A stretch of 64,000 nucleotides of DNA from Lichenicola cladoniae (GTDB lineage: Bacteria; Pseudomonadota; Alphaproteobacteria; Acetobacterales; Acetobacteraceae): NCBI RefSeq assembly GCF_013201075.1, contig NZ_CP053708.1, positions 995,501 through 1,059,500 of the forward strand, written 5' to 3'. Shown here one piece after another: positions 16,829 to 25,214 of this stretch (positions within the stretch are counted from its first letter, which is position 1; every line of letters starts with the position of its first letter). A program made the translations under genes and the position numbers. The notes under the pieces were generated by a model, which worked only from the letters and a program-made list of their open reading frames with translations, did no database searches and was not told where the DNA came from.

Positions 16829-17767
16829 CTAGGCGACCGGGCCGAGCGGAACGATGCCGGTCGGATTGATCGTCTTGTGGCTCTGGTAGTAATGCCGCTT
16901 GATGTGGTCGAGATCGATCGTCTCGGCGACACCGGGCCACTGCCGCACGTCGGCCACGAAACGCGACAGGTTCGGGTAGTCGACGATCCGTCGCAGGTTG
17001 CACTTGAAGTGACCGTGATAGACCGGATCGAACCGTATCAGCGTGGTGAACAGCCGGATATCGGCTTCGGTCGGCACGTCGCCGACCAGATAGCGCTGCC
17101 CGGCGAGACGCTGTTCCAGCCAGTCGAGCGTGTCGAACAATCCGGTCACGGCTTCCTCGTATGCTTCCTGCGTGGTCGCGAAGCCGGCCCGGTAGACGCC
17201 GTTATTGACCGTCGCATAGACCCGCGCGTTGACCGCATCGATCTCGGCCAGCAGCGACGCCGGCACGTAATCACCTGGGGTGGCGCCTATTGCGTCGAAC
17301 GCGCTGTTCAGCATGCGCACGATGTCGGCGCTCTCGTTCGACACGATGGTGCGGCGCTGGCGGTCCCAGAGCACCGGAACCGTGACCCGGCCGGTATAGT
17401 GCGGATCGGCGGCCGTATAGACCTCGTGCATCAAGCGGGCACCGTTGATCGGGTCGCCAACCACTCCCGGTCCGGGCTCGAAGGTCCAGCCATGCTCGGC
17501 CATCAGCCAGTGCGTCACCGAGACGCCGATCATCTGCTCCAATCCCTTGAGGCGGCGCATGATCAGCGTGCGGTGCGCCCATGGGCAGGCGAGCGAGACA
17601 TACAGGTGGTAGCGCCCAGGCTCCGCCCTGAAGCCGCCTTCGCCGGAGGGTCCCGGCTGGCCATCCGGCGTGACCCAGTTGCGGAACTTGCTGTCCTGCC
17701 GCTCGAACCTGCCGTCACGCGTTTCGTACCACTGGTCCTGCCAATGTCCGTCAACCAGCAATCCCAT
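16829..17767 (-). CDS. Glutathionyl-hydroquinone reductase (Xi-class GST)
   Basis: A 312-residue enzyme that uses glutathione to reduce S-glutathionyl-hydroquinones. The Xi-class signature GRYHLYVSLACPWAHRT holds the catalytic Cys near residue 61; VPVLWD and NESADIVRML form the GSH site; the C-terminal helical domain includes YRAGFATTQEAYEEAV and LVGDVPTEADIRLFTTLIRFD. The full length equals that of YqjG/EcM family members. It converges on the SDR gene and has a Mop gene just upstream on the same strand. Confidence 0.95.
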   Translation of the reverse strand: MGLLVDGHWQDQWYETRDGRFERQDSKFRNWVTPDGQPGPSGEGGFRAEPGRYHLYVSLACPWAHRTLIMRRLKGLEQMIGVSVTHWLMAEHGWTFEPGPGVVGDPINGARLMHEVYTAADPHYTGRVTVPVLWDRQRRTIVSNESADIVRMLNSAFDAIGATPGDYVPASLLAEIDAVNARVYATVNNGVYRAGFATTQEAYEEAVTGLFDTLDWLEQRLAGQRYLVGDVPTEADIRLFTTLIRFDPVYHGHFKCNLRRIVDYPNLSRFVADVRQWPGVAETIDLDHIKRHYYQSHKTINPTGIVPLGPVA

Positions 17768-17771
17768 GGTC

Positions 17772-17981
17772 TCAGTCCACCGCGATCATGACGTCGGACG
17801 ATTTGATGACCGCACTGGCCAGGCTCCCGACCGCCAGGCCGAGCTCGTCGACCGCCTCGTTGGTGATAGACGCGGTGACGATGGCGCCGCCGGCGATCTC
17901 GAGCCGGACATGGGCGGTGGTGGCGCCCTTGGTCAGGGCCACGATCCGCCCGTCCAGGATGTTGCGCGCGCTGATTTTCAT
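17772..17981 (-). CDS. Molybdopterin/molybdate-binding Mop (TOBE) protein
   Basis: A 69-residue single Mop domain: MKISARNILDGRIVALTKG, VRLEIAGGAIVTASITNEAVDELGL and VIKSSDVMIAVD match the family that binds molybdate or tungstate as oligomers. It ends four bases before the start of the reductase gene on the same strand, so the two are likely co-transcribed. No molybdate transporter genes are in the window. Confidence 0.92.
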   Translation of the reverse strand: MKISARNILDGRIVALTKGATTAHVRLEIAGGAIVTASITNEAVDELGLAVGSLASAVIKSSDVMIAVD

Positions 17982-18020
17982 GTCATGTCCTACCGACGTC
18001 ACCGGCTTCGGGGATACGTG

Positions 18021-18845
18021 ATGAGCCGAACGATCCACTTCATATCCGGTTTGCCCCGCTCCGGTTCAACCTTGCTGGCGGCGTTGCTGCGCCAGAACCC
18101 GATGCTCCGGGCGGAGATGAGCAGCCCGGTCGCGGTGCTGTGCGAGCGGGTGCTGCCGGTCATCGGGCATGGCGAGTATGCCACCATGTTCGACGATCAG
18201 CTCCGCCGGCAAATCCTGAACGGCCTGGTCGACAGCTACTACGCGGGCACGCCGGAGGAGACGGTGCTGTTCGACACCAACCGCGCCTGGTGCGCGCACA
18301 TGCGCGTGCTGGCGGACCTGCGTCCCGGCGCCTTCGTGATCGCCTGCGTGCGCGATCCGGTCTGGATCATCGACAGCTTCGAGCGGCTGCTGCGCCGGAA
18401 TACCTACCTGGTATCGAAGCTGCACGGCGTCGCGCACTCGGCCACGGTGTTCGACCGGGTCGAGCAGCTGATGGCGGTGCAGGGTGCGTTCGGTGCCGCC
18501 TGGCAGGCGGTGCAGGACGCCTATTACGGCGAGTTCGCGCACCGGCTGATCGTGGTCGATTACGACGAGCTCGTGGCCGATCCGGTCCGTGTGCTGGCGG
18601 CCCTGTACGACGTGCTGCAACTGGCACCCTTCGAGCACGATCCGAATGCGCTCGCCTTCGAGGGTGGGCAGGCGTTCGACGCGGCACTCAACACGCCGGG
18701 CCTGCACGCGGTCCGGCCCAGGGTCGAGCGCACCCATCGGCGCACCATCCTGCCGCCGCAGATCGTCAAGCGGCTGGCCGGTACCAGCTTCTGGCGCGAT
18801 CCGGCCCACAACCCGGGCGGCGCCTTCGTCATTGCGCCGGAGTAG
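18021..18845 (+). CDS. Sulfotransferase-family protein
   Basis: A 274-residue P-loop sulfotransferase-like protein. The PAPS 5'-phosphosulfate loop is HFISGLPRSGSTLLAALLRQNP near residues 6-27 and the 3'-phosphate loop region is VRDPVWIIDSFERLLRRN. Bacterial family members modify lipids, sugars or peptides, or act as adapter-like proteins; the acceptor here cannot be told. The start ATG 18021 is divergent from the Mop gene. Its 3' end overlaps the convergent YoaK gene by 17 bases. Confidence 0.85.
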   Translation: MSRTIHFISGLPRSGSTLLAALLRQNPMLRAEMSSPVAVLCERVLPVIGHGEYATMFDDQLRRQILNGLVDSYYAGTPEETVLFDTNRAWCAHMRVLADLRPGAFVIACVRDPVWIIDSFERLLRRNTYLVSKLHGVAHSATVFDRVEQLMAVQGAFGAAWQAVQDAYYGEFAHRLIVVDYDELVADPVRVLAALYDVLQLAPFEHDPNALAFEGGQAFDAALNTPGLHAVRPRVERTHRRTILPPQIVKRLAGTSFWRDPAHNPGGAFVIAPE

Positions 18846-19509
18846 ACGGGTCCTTCGCGTCGCCTGCCCATACTGCCAGCAGCGCACACCAGATCGCCGC
18901 GATCCATAAGCCTTCCAGCCGGACGGTCGGGAACAACGCCGCACCGGCGACGGCACCAAGCACCAGCGCCACCCACAGCATGAGGTAAGGCAGCCACTCC
19001 AGCCGCTTGCCGCCGAGCATCGCCCGGGCGAGAGCCTGGCCCATCTTGACCAGCGTCCCGGTCATGTAGGTGACGGCGATGCTGACCTCGCCAGCGCGCT
19101 GGATCGTCGCGTTCTCCGCACCCAGCGCCAGCGTCATCAGCGTGATCGGGAGCCTGTCTCCTGCAAGCCAGCCGGACATCAGCGCCTGCATCGCGGGCGA
19201 CGCTGACAGTGCCGCCAGCCCCAGCAGGACCGCCACCAACGAAAGCACCGCCCGGCGGGGACGCTTTGCCACGTGGCTCACGATCGAGCCCAACACCACG
19301 CCCGCCACGAACAACCCGATCAACGCACCGGCCGTCGCCACCGGCTGGCGGGATCGTTCCGCCAGCCCGACCGCGAGGCGGGTCGAGTTGCCGCTCATGA
19401 AGGAGACGAAGAACCCCTTCAGCGTCAGGTAGCCTAGCGCATCGACGTAGCCGGCGAGTGCGGCAAGGCCGAGGGCGAGCAGGATGGTGCGGCGGTCCGA
19501 GCGGGTCAT
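18829..19509 (-). CDS. YoaK/DUF1275-family membrane protein
   Basis: A 226-residue inner-membrane protein with six predicted helices. The family signature LAGYVDALGYLTLKGFFVSFMSGNSTRLA is complete, as is the later GAENATIQRAGEVSIAVTYMTGTLVKMGQALA. The frame continues upstream to 19653, but ATG 19509 matches the family start (MTRSDRR). Function is unknown for the family. It diverges from an MFS carrier. Confidence 0.9.
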   Translation of the reverse strand: MTRSDRRTILLALGLAALAGYVDALGYLTLKGFFVSFMSGNSTRLAVGLAERSRQPVATAGALIGLFVAGVVLGSIVSHVAKRPRRAVLSLVAVLLGLAALSASPAMQALMSGWLAGDRLPITLMTLALGAENATIQRAGEVSIAVTYMTGTLVKMGQALARAMLGGKRLEWLPYLMLWVALVLGAVAGAALFPTVRLEGLWIAAIWCALLAVWAGDAKDPSTPAQ

Positions 19510-19564
19510 CTCCACCAAGCTTGTGGCCCGCCCGCTCCGGATTGTCGAAACCGGGCACTCGCCT

Positions 19565-20896
19565 ATGGTGCGGCACTGGTTCGAGGAGAACATCTTGGCT
19601 TCCGGCATCACGATCGGCACTCCGACCCACCCACCGGCACCGGGCGGTCCCATACCGGGCGGACCGGTCCCGCGTACCGCGGTCCATGTCGTCGTCGCCT
19701 GCTACCTCGGCTGGATGCTGGATTCGTTCGACTACTTCATCACCGTGCTGGTGCTCGACCAGGTCGCGCGCAGCTTCGGCGTCACCACGGGTGCGACGGC
19801 GTTCGCGCTGACCGCGACCCTCGCCTGCCGGGTGATCGGCGCCGTGCTGTTCGGGCGGCTCGCCGACCGGTTCGGGCGCCGCCCGACGATGATGGTGAAC
19901 GTCATCAGCTACGCCACCCTCGAACTGATGTCGGGCTTCGCGCCGACCTTCACGATCTTCCTGATCCTGCGCGCGCTGTATGGCATCGCCATGGGCGGGG
20001 AGTGGGGCGTCGGCGCCTCGCTGGCGATGGAGAGCATCCCGGCACGCTGGCGCGGCATGGTGTCGGGGATCCTGCAGACCGGCTACCCGACCGGCTACCT
20101 GCTGGCCTCGCTGCTGTACCTGGCGGAACCCTATATCGGCTGGCGCGGCATGTTCATGGTCGGCGCGCTGCCGGCGCTGCTGGTGCTCTATATCAGGACC
20201 ACCGTGCCGGAGAGTCCGGACTGGCTGCTGCACAAGAAAGTGGTGCGCGAACCGATCCTGTCGGTGCTGCGTCGCCATGTCGGCCTCAGCGCCTATGCGA
20301 TCGTGCTGCTCACCTGCATGCTATTTTTCTCGCACGGCTCGCAGGACCTCTACCCGTCGCAGTTCCTGGGCCGCTTCCACCATCTGTCGCACCCGACCGT
20401 CGTGGTGATGATGGTGATCTACAATATCGGCGCCATCGTCGGCGGCCTGTCGGTCGGCTACCTGAGCCAGCGGATCGGCCGTCGCTGGGCACTGGGTCTC
20501 GCCGCCGCAATGGCCCTGCCGATCATCCCGCTCTGGGTGTTCGCGAACGGCGTCGTGCCCCTGGCGATCGGCGGCTTCCTGATCCAGTTCGCGGTGCAGG
20601 GCGCCTGGGGCGTGGTGCCCGCCTATCTCAACGAGATCTCGCCATCGGCGATCCGGGGCACGTTCCCGGGCGTGGTCTACCAGCTCGGCAACCTGTTCGC
20701 CTCGCCGAACGCCAACATCCAGGTCTGGCTGGCAGGCCTGCCCACCAGCGACATACGCTGGGCGCTGGCCGGGGTAATCGGGGTCGTGGCGATCGCGATC
20801 GCCGTGCTTGCCGCTCTCGGCCGGGAAACCCGCTTCGTCCGCATGGGGCTGGAACGCTCGCCCAGCGACATGGCCTCGCCCGTCGGTTCGTCATGA
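19565..20896 (+). CDS. MFS transporter, carboxylate/sialate carrier (JEN/NanT-like)
   Basis: A 443-residue 12-helix carrier. Helix 1 reads YLGWMLDSFDYFITVLVLDQVA, loop 2-3 GRLADRFGRRPTMM, and helix 4-5 YGIAMGGEWGVGASLAMESIPARWRG, matching the sialic acid/lactate-pyruvate (AAHS/SHS) group. The second half keeps LSQRIGRRWALG and EISPSAIRGTFPGVVYQLGN. A proline/glycine-rich leader precedes helix 1. Cargo is probably a monocarboxylate. Start at ATG 19565 is one of several choices. Confidence 0.9.
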   Translation: MVRHWFEENILASGITIGTPTHPPAPGGPIPGGPVPRTAVHVVVACYLGWMLDSFDYFITVLVLDQVARSFGVTTGATAFALTATLACRVIGAVLFGRLADRFGRRPTMMVNVISYATLELMSGFAPTFTIFLILRALYGIAMGGEWGVGASLAMESIPARWRGMVSGILQTGYPTGYLLASLLYLAEPYIGWRGMFMVGALPALLVLYIRTTVPESPDWLLHKKVVREPILSVLRRHVGLSAYAIVLLTCMLFFSHGSQDLYPSQFLGRFHHLSHPTVVVMMVIYNIGAIVGGLSVGYLSQRIGRRWALGLAAAMALPIIPLWVFANGVVPLAIGGFLIQFAVQGAWGVVPAYLNEISPSAIRGTFPGVVYQLGNLFASPNANIQVWLAGLPTSDIRWALAGVIGVVAIAIAVLAALGRETRFVRMGLERSPSDMASPVGSS

Positions 20897-20940
20897 CGAA
20901 CAGGCAGGCCCGGCCGTGCGTCGGTGTCCGTGAGCCTGAT

Positions 20941-20966
20941 CCGGCGGCGTATGGAAGCGCCTCCGG
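20941..20966. terminator. Hairpin between convergent genes, possible terminator
   Basis: CCGGcGGCG and CGCCtCCGG pair around an eight-base loop in the 104-base gap between the MFS and S24 genes. There is no T-run, so efficiency as an intrinsic terminator is doubtful. Confidence 0.35.
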
Positions 20967-21000
20967 CCGGACATAGGCATCCGGGCAGTCGGCGTCTCGT

Positions 21001-21648
21001 TCAGGAACTTGCCCAGATGATCCGGTGCAGCCAGACCAGCGTCTCGCGGGTGGTCGAGAAGCCGGCGCTGTCTGCATCGAGGCTATCGAAGCTGAAGCTC
21101 GTCGCGGTCCGGTCGCCGGCCACGAACGCTCCGACCGGGCCCTCTCCACGACGCAACAGCACGCGGTCTCCCGGACGGACCGGAACTGCCGGTGACAGGA
21201 TCAGCGTGCCGCCCTCGCGGAACACCGGCTCCAGCCGGGCGGAGTCGATCCGGACCGCATAGCCGTGCGGATCACCCGGCTGCGGCACCTCGGTTTCTTC
21301 CCAGCCCTGCCCACTGGGGTTTCCGGCATCGTCGAACAGCCCGTCGGTGCAGAGCTGCGAGAGCGGTAGCAGCGGCAGACGGTGGGCACGATGGCTGCGT
21401 CCGAGGCCGAGCGCGCGGGCACCGCCGACCAGTGCGGTGAAGCTTTCCAGGCTTGCGCCGGTTGCCGACAGCACGCGGGACAGGCTCTCCGTGCTGGGCC
21501 AGCGCAGGCCACGGCTGGTGGTGCGCTTGGACCGGTTGAAGGCGGTCGGGTCGAGCCCGGCCGCACGCGCGAGGCCGGACGGGGACAACCCTTTTTCCGC
21601 GGCCAGCGTGTCGAGCGCACGCCAGACATCCTCGTGTTTCATCGACAT
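21001..21648 (-). CDS. HTH regulator with degenerate S24 (LexA-like) domain
   Basis: A 215-residue protein. The N-terminal XRE-type helix-turn-helix covers about residues 5-65 (DTLAAEKGLSPSGLARAAGLDPTAFNRSKR, WPSTESLSRVLSATGASL). The C-terminal beta-rich domain aligns in style with S24 peptidase-type repressors (RIDSARLEPVFREGGTLIL for GDSMxPxxRDGD; GDRVLLRRGEGPVGAFVAGD for the Lys strand; ending WLHRIIWASS). The Lys expected in the VMAK-type strand is absent (VGAFVA), so self-cleavage is doubtful. Start ATG 21648 overlaps the upstream gene's stop. Confidence 0.8.
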   Translation of the reverse strand: MSMKHEDVWRALDTLAAEKGLSPSGLARAAGLDPTAFNRSKRTTSRGLRWPSTESLSRVLSATGASLESFTALVGGARALGLGRSHRAHRLPLLPLSQLCTDGLFDDAGNPSGQGWEETEVPQPGDPHGYAVRIDSARLEPVFREGGTLILSPAVPVRPGDRVLLRRGEGPVGAFVAGDRTATSFSFDSLDADSAGFSTTRETLVWLHRIIWASS

Positions 21649-21872
21649 CAGGCGACTTTCATGATCTCCCGGTCGTGTCGCGCGACGCCGGCCTCGGTCA
21701 TCCGGTAGCTGTCGCCGACATGGACCGCGAAGCCGAGCTGCTCGAGCCGGTCCAGGCAGCGCGCATCCTTCAGTTCGGCCCGGGTGCCGTCCGGCCGGCC
21801 CCGGTCGTCGCACAGACTGAGACGATGCAGCGCCGATCGGCAACATGTCTCGAGGTATGGGTCGTTCCACAT
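21648..21872 (-). CDS. Small conserved-looking protein, winged-helix-like
   Basis: A 74-residue protein starting MWNDPYLETCCRSALHRLSLC and ending RMTEAGVARHDREIMKVA. The segment KDARCLDRLEQLGFAVHVGDSYRMTEAGVARH looks like the end of a winged helix (recognition helix, wing, TEAG motif as in many wHTH proteins). I do not recognise a named family. Its stop overlaps the start of the S24-fold regulator (TGATG), so the two form an operon and may act together. Confidence 0.6.
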   Translation of the reverse strand: MWNDPYLETCCRSALHRLSLCDDRGRPDGTRAELKDARCLDRLEQLGFAVHVGDSYRMTEAGVARHDREIMKVA

Positions 21873-21978
21873 CGACCCTTGATTGCCGTGCCCGCGACCG
21901 ACTGGCAAGCCGCCAGACGAACACGCTATCGCCCCGACCCTTTCCAGCCGGCTCCGCATGCGGCAGTTACGGGGCTGC

Positions 21979-23046
21979 ATGACCGTACAATCCCTCGCAC
22001 TGCCGCTGTTGCGTCGCCTCGACCCCGAACGGGCGCACCGGATCGCGCTCGCGGCCCTGGGTGCCGGCCTCGGCGGCCGTGCCGGACCGCACGAGGATGA
22101 CGGGCTGTCGGTCGAGGCGCTGGGCCTGCGCTTCCCGAACCCGATCGGCCTCGCCGCCGGCTTCGACAAGGATGCGCGCGCGGTTCGCCCCCTGGCACGG
22201 CTCGGCTTCGGCTTTGTCGAGGCCGGCACCGTCACGCTGTTGCCGCAGGCCGGCAATCCGCGTCCACGGCTGTTCCGGCTGCCCGAGGAGGGGGCGGTGA
22301 TCAACCGCATGGGCTTCAACAATAATGGGCTCGACCGCTTCCTCGACCGGCTGGCCCGCACCCGTGCCGGTGCACCGCTCGGCGTGCCGTTCGGTGCCAA
22401 CGTCGGCATCAACAAGGAAGGTGCCGACCCGCCGCGCGACTATGCCCGGCTGGTGCAGGCGCTGGCGCCCCACGCCGACTACCTGGTGATCAACCTGTCA
22501 TCGCCGAACACACCGGGATTGCGCGACCTGCAGCAGGCGGCCCGACTGCGCGATCTGCTCGATGCGATCGTGCAGGCATCGCCGGTCCGCCCACCCCTGC
22601 TGGTCAAGCTGGCGCCCGATCTCGCCTTCGAGAGCCTGCCCGAGATCGTCGAGACCGTGGTGCAGGCCGGCCTGGATGGATTGATCGTGTCCAATACCCT
22701 GGTCGCACGACCGCCCGGCTTGCGTGGACGGCATGCGGCGGAAACCGGGGGATTGTCAGGCCGGCCGCTCCGCCGGCGCAGCACCGAGATGCTGGCGGAA
22801 GTCTCGCGCCTGTCCGCCGGGCGGCTCACGCTGGTCGGTTGCGGCGGCATCGAGACCGGTGCCGACATACTGGAGAAGCTGCAGGCCGGCGCCCATCTGG
22901 TCCAGCTCTACACGAGCTTCGCTTACGAAGGCCCGGCGCTGCTGGGCCGGCTCAAGCGCGAATTGCGCGACGCGTTGCGCGACGGCGGCTGGTCCTCGAT
23001 CGAGGCGGCCCGCTTGCAGGCGCCACACGCGGCAAGGAACAGCTGA
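21979..23046 (+). CDS. pyrD: Dihydroorotate dehydrogenase (quinone), class 2
   Basis: A 355-residue membrane-associated flavoenzyme of pyrimidine synthesis that oxidises dihydroorotate to orotate with quinone. The N-terminal amphipathic helix (SLALPLLRRLDPERAHRIALAAL) marks class 2. FMN and substrate motifs: IGLAAGFDKDARAV, AGTVTLLPQAGNPRPRLFRLP, INRMGFNNNG, ANVGINKEG, catalytic Ser in VINLSSPNTPGLRDLQ, and VGCGGIETGADILEKLQAGAHLVQLYTSF. The ATG at 21979 matches the family N-terminus. Its TGA overlaps the ATG of the next gene. Confidence 0.97.
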   Translation: MTVQSLALPLLRRLDPERAHRIALAALGAGLGGRAGPHEDDGLSVEALGLRFPNPIGLAAGFDKDARAVRPLARLGFGFVEAGTVTLLPQAGNPRPRLFRLPEEGAVINRMGFNNNGLDRFLDRLARTRAGAPLGVPFGANVGINKEGADPPRDYARLVQALAPHADYLVINLSSPNTPGLRDLQQAARLRDLLDAIVQASPVRPPLLVKLAPDLAFESLPEIVETVVQAGLDGLIVSNTLVARPPGLRGRHAAETGGLSGRPLRRRSTEMLAEVSRLSAGRLTLVGCGGIETGADILEKLQAGAHLVQLYTSFAYEGPALLGRLKRELRDALRDGGWSSIEAARLQAPHAARNS

Positions 23047-23897
23047 TGGAACATCTGGACAGTTTCCGGCCGCTGGCCAGCCGGTTCGACGGCTTCATCG
23101 TCGATCTGTGGGGCGTCGTGCACGATGGCGTTACACCGTATCCGGGCGCAGTCGACTGCCTGGCCGAATTGCGCCGGGCGGGCCGACGGGTGGTACTGCT
23201 GTCGAACGCGCCGCGCCGCTCCTGGTCGGCCCAGGTGACGCTGCGGCGCATCGGCATTCCGGACGACGCGTACGACGGCATCCTGACCAGCGGCGAGGCC
23301 ACCCGCACCGCGCTGCTCGAGCGCACCGATCCCTGGTTCGCGAGCCTGGGCCGACGCGTCTGGCACCTGGGGCCGGCAAAGGACCACAGCATCTTCGAGG
23401 ATCTGGACCTGGAACTGGTGGCCAGCCCGGCCGAGGCAGATTTCGTGCTCAACACCGGCCCGGATGACGAGCAGGGCGAGAACGCTGCGGAGCCGTATCT
23501 CCCGTCGCTCCGCGACTGCGCCCGCCTCGGCCTCAGGATGGTCTGCGCCAATCCCGATCTCGAAGTGGTTCGCGGCGGCCAGCGGTTGGTCTGCGCAGGC
23601 TTGCTGGCACGGTTCTACGAGCAGTTCGGCGGTGAAGTGCGCCAGCTCGGCAAGCCGTACGCCGAGATCTACGGGCCGGTACGGCGGATGCTCGGCCTGC
23701 CGGACGACCGGATCCTGGCAGTCGGAGACGCGCTGGCGACCGACATCGCCGGCGCCAAGGCGGCCGGGATCGCCTCATGCTGGGTACTCGGCGGGATCCA
23801 TGGCGAGATGATCGGCAACGACCATTTGCTTGCAGAACAGGAAGCCTCAGGTGCCGGTCTCGCGCCGATTGCCACGGTGCCAAGCTTCAGCTGGTAG
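23046..23897 (+). CDS. HAD-superfamily hydrolase, TIGR01459/NagD-like
   Basis: A 283-residue class IIA HAD phosphatase. Nucleophile motif FIVDLWGVVHDGV (first Asp kept, second position Trp-Gly as is usual in TIGR01459), motif II LLSNAPRRS, and motif III/IV region ILAVGDALATDIAGAKAAGI. These enzymes dephosphorylate sugar phosphates or nucleotides. It is translationally coupled to pyrD by a one-base stop/start overlap, which is suggestive of nucleotide-related housekeeping but not proof. Confidence 0.9.
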   Translation: MEHLDSFRPLASRFDGFIVDLWGVVHDGVTPYPGAVDCLAELRRAGRRVVLLSNAPRRSWSAQVTLRRIGIPDDAYDGILTSGEATRTALLERTDPWFASLGRRVWHLGPAKDHSIFEDLDLELVASPAEADFVLNTGPDDEQGENAAEPYLPSLRDCARLGLRMVCANPDLEVVRGGQRLVCAGLLARFYEQFGGEVRQLGKPYAEIYGPVRRMLGLPDDRILAVGDALATDIAGAKAAGIASCWVLGGIHGEMIGNDHLLAEQEASGAGLAPIATVPSFSW

Positions 23898-23898
23898 A

Positions 23899-23925
23899 AG
23901 CCTGGCGGCCGGAAGCCGCCAGGCT
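23899..23925. terminator. Strong hairpin between convergent genes
   Basis: Two perfect 11-base arms (AGCCTGGCGGC and its complement) enclose a five-base loop, starting two bases after the HAD stop codon and ending ten bases before the convergent gene's stop. It can serve both strands. The T-run is poor (GGTGACTGGTC). Confidence 0.6.
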
Positions 23926-23935
23926 GGTGACTGGT

Positions 23936-24370
23936 CTAGCGAGGAGTGCCGCCGGGTGTCGCCGACGGCTGCATGCCCGGGACTCCGCCGGTCGCGGGCA
24001 TCCCGGTAGAAGGCTGCGTCATTCCCGTTCCGGCGGCCGTCGCGCTGTTGTTCATGCCGGTGCCGCTCATGCCGGTGCCGCTCATGCCGCTGCGGCTCAT
24101 GCCTGGTCCGCTCATACCGGTGCGGTTCATGCCTGGTCCGCTCATACCGGTGCGGTTCATGCCGGCGGCAGCGGCGGCTGGCCCACCGGTCGGGCTCATG
24201 CTCATCGCGCCACCACCCATCGAATTGCCGCCCATCGCGCCGCCGCCCATGGCGTTGCTACCGGTGGAATTGCCGCTCATCGCGGCCGCCGTCTGGGCGA
24301 TTGCGGACGTGCCGAGCGCTGCACTCATCAGACCGGCGATACAGAAGATCGAAACTGCTTTGGTCGTCAT
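23936..24370 (-). CDS. Exported Met/Gly-rich repeat protein
   Basis: A 144-residue protein. Signal peptide about residues 1-26 (AVSIFCIAGLMSAALGTSAIAQ). The mature chain is nearly all Gly, Met, Ser, Asn, Thr, Ala and Pro, with repeats NAMGGGAMGG, GMNRTGMSGP and GMSGTGMSGT; it is likely disordered. Two ten-residue units come from an exact 30-base tandem duplication. I chose ATG 24370 since GGAG lies seven bases upstream, while ATG 24376 is too close to it. Clustered Met could bind copper or scavenge oxidants, which is speculation. It lies downstream of the yqgE-like gene on the same strand. Confidence 0.7.
   Translation of the reverse strand: MTTKAVSIFCIAGLMSAALGTSAIAQTAAAMSGNSTGSNAMGGGAMGGNSMGGGAMSMSPTGGPAAAAAGMNRTGMSGPGMNRTGMSGPGMSRSGMSGTGMSGTGMNNSATAAGTGMTQPSTGMPATGGVPGMQPSATPGGTPR
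24101..24160. repeat. Exact 30-base tandem duplication
   Basis: Positions 24101-24130 and 24131-24160 are identical. The unit is ten codons long and in frame, so it lengthens the Met/Gly repeat of the exported protein without breaking it. Imperfect related units flank it on both sides. Confidence 0.9.
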
Positions 24371-24482
24371 GATCATTCTCCGGGACGCCATTGCAAGACA
24401 TGGCATCCGGCTGTCACAACGACCATCACGACAGGTGGTTCAGGCAATGCGGCCCTGCATGGTGGGGTCTCAACGCCTCGTG

Positions 24483-25067
24483 TCAGGCGTTGCCGACTCC
24501 ACCAACCAGCCGCAGCGGATCGACCCCGACCATGGCCATCGCGCGGCGCCATTTCCGGTCATGATCGGTGCCGAACACGATCGCGTCGCTCGACGGTGCC
24601 GGCAGCCAGGCATTCTGCCTGATCTCGGATTCCAGCTGCCCGGGACTCCAGGTCGCATGCCCGAGTGCCAGCAGCGCCTTGGCGGGCCCCTGGCCGTCGG
24701 CGATCTCACGCAGCACATCGAGACTGGCGGTCAGCACGATCCCGTCATCGACGGTCAGGCTGCCATCGCCGGTCCAGTCGCTGCTGTGCAGCACGAAGCC
24801 GCGAGAACTCTCCATCGGGCCGCCCGAACAGAGCGCGATCCGACGCTTGGGCGGTGCCGGCGCGATCTCGAGCTGGGCCAGCAGATCGTCGAAGCCAGGC
24901 TCCACCAGGCGCCGGTTCACCACCAGCCCCATGGCGCCGTCCTGAGGCGAATGCGCGCACAGGAAGATCACCGTCTGTTGGAATGCACGATCCATCAACG
25001 ACGGCATCGCAATCAGCAGGTAGCCGGTGAGGCTGGCATCGGGGTCGGGATCCATGGAGAACATCAT
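24483..25067 (-). CDS. YqgE/AlgH family protein (UPF0301)
   Basis: A 194-residue protein with the family's full set of motifs: SLTGYLLIAMPSLMDRAFQQTVIFLCAHSPQDGAMGLVVNR, CSGGPMESSRGFVLHS, ILTASLDVL-type segment VLTASLDVLREIADGQGP and ALGHATWSPGQLESEIRQNAWL. The structure is known to be cytosolic alpha/beta, but the function is unclear (AlgH affects alginate control in Pseudomonas). Two adjacent ATGs at 25067/25064 can start it. Confidence 0.93.
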   Translation of the reverse strand: MMFSMDPDPDASLTGYLLIAMPSLMDRAFQQTVIFLCAHSPQDGAMGLVVNRRLVEPGFDDLLAQLEIAPAPPKRRIALCSGGPMESSRGFVLHSSDWTGDGSLTVDDGIVLTASLDVLREIADGQGPAKALLALGHATWSPGQLESEIRQNAWLPAPSSDAIVFGTDHDRKWRRAMAMVGVDPLRLVGGVGNA

Positions 25068-25214
25068 CGTCAGATGTGGCGAAACCTGCGGCCGGCGCAA
25101 GGCAAGCGATGCCGGAACTCGACAGCCGGTTGCGGAAACTGCCGGCATTGATGAACTTGATCGTCGCCCGGCCGCTTTCCGGGCAGTCCGTCCCGTTCGG
25201 CAGCCAGGTGCTTC

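Noticed and set aside
24050-24180. Repeats that might be a CRISPR-like array
   Set aside because: Units are contiguous multiples of codons without unique spacers and encode the Met/Gly repeats of an exported protein.
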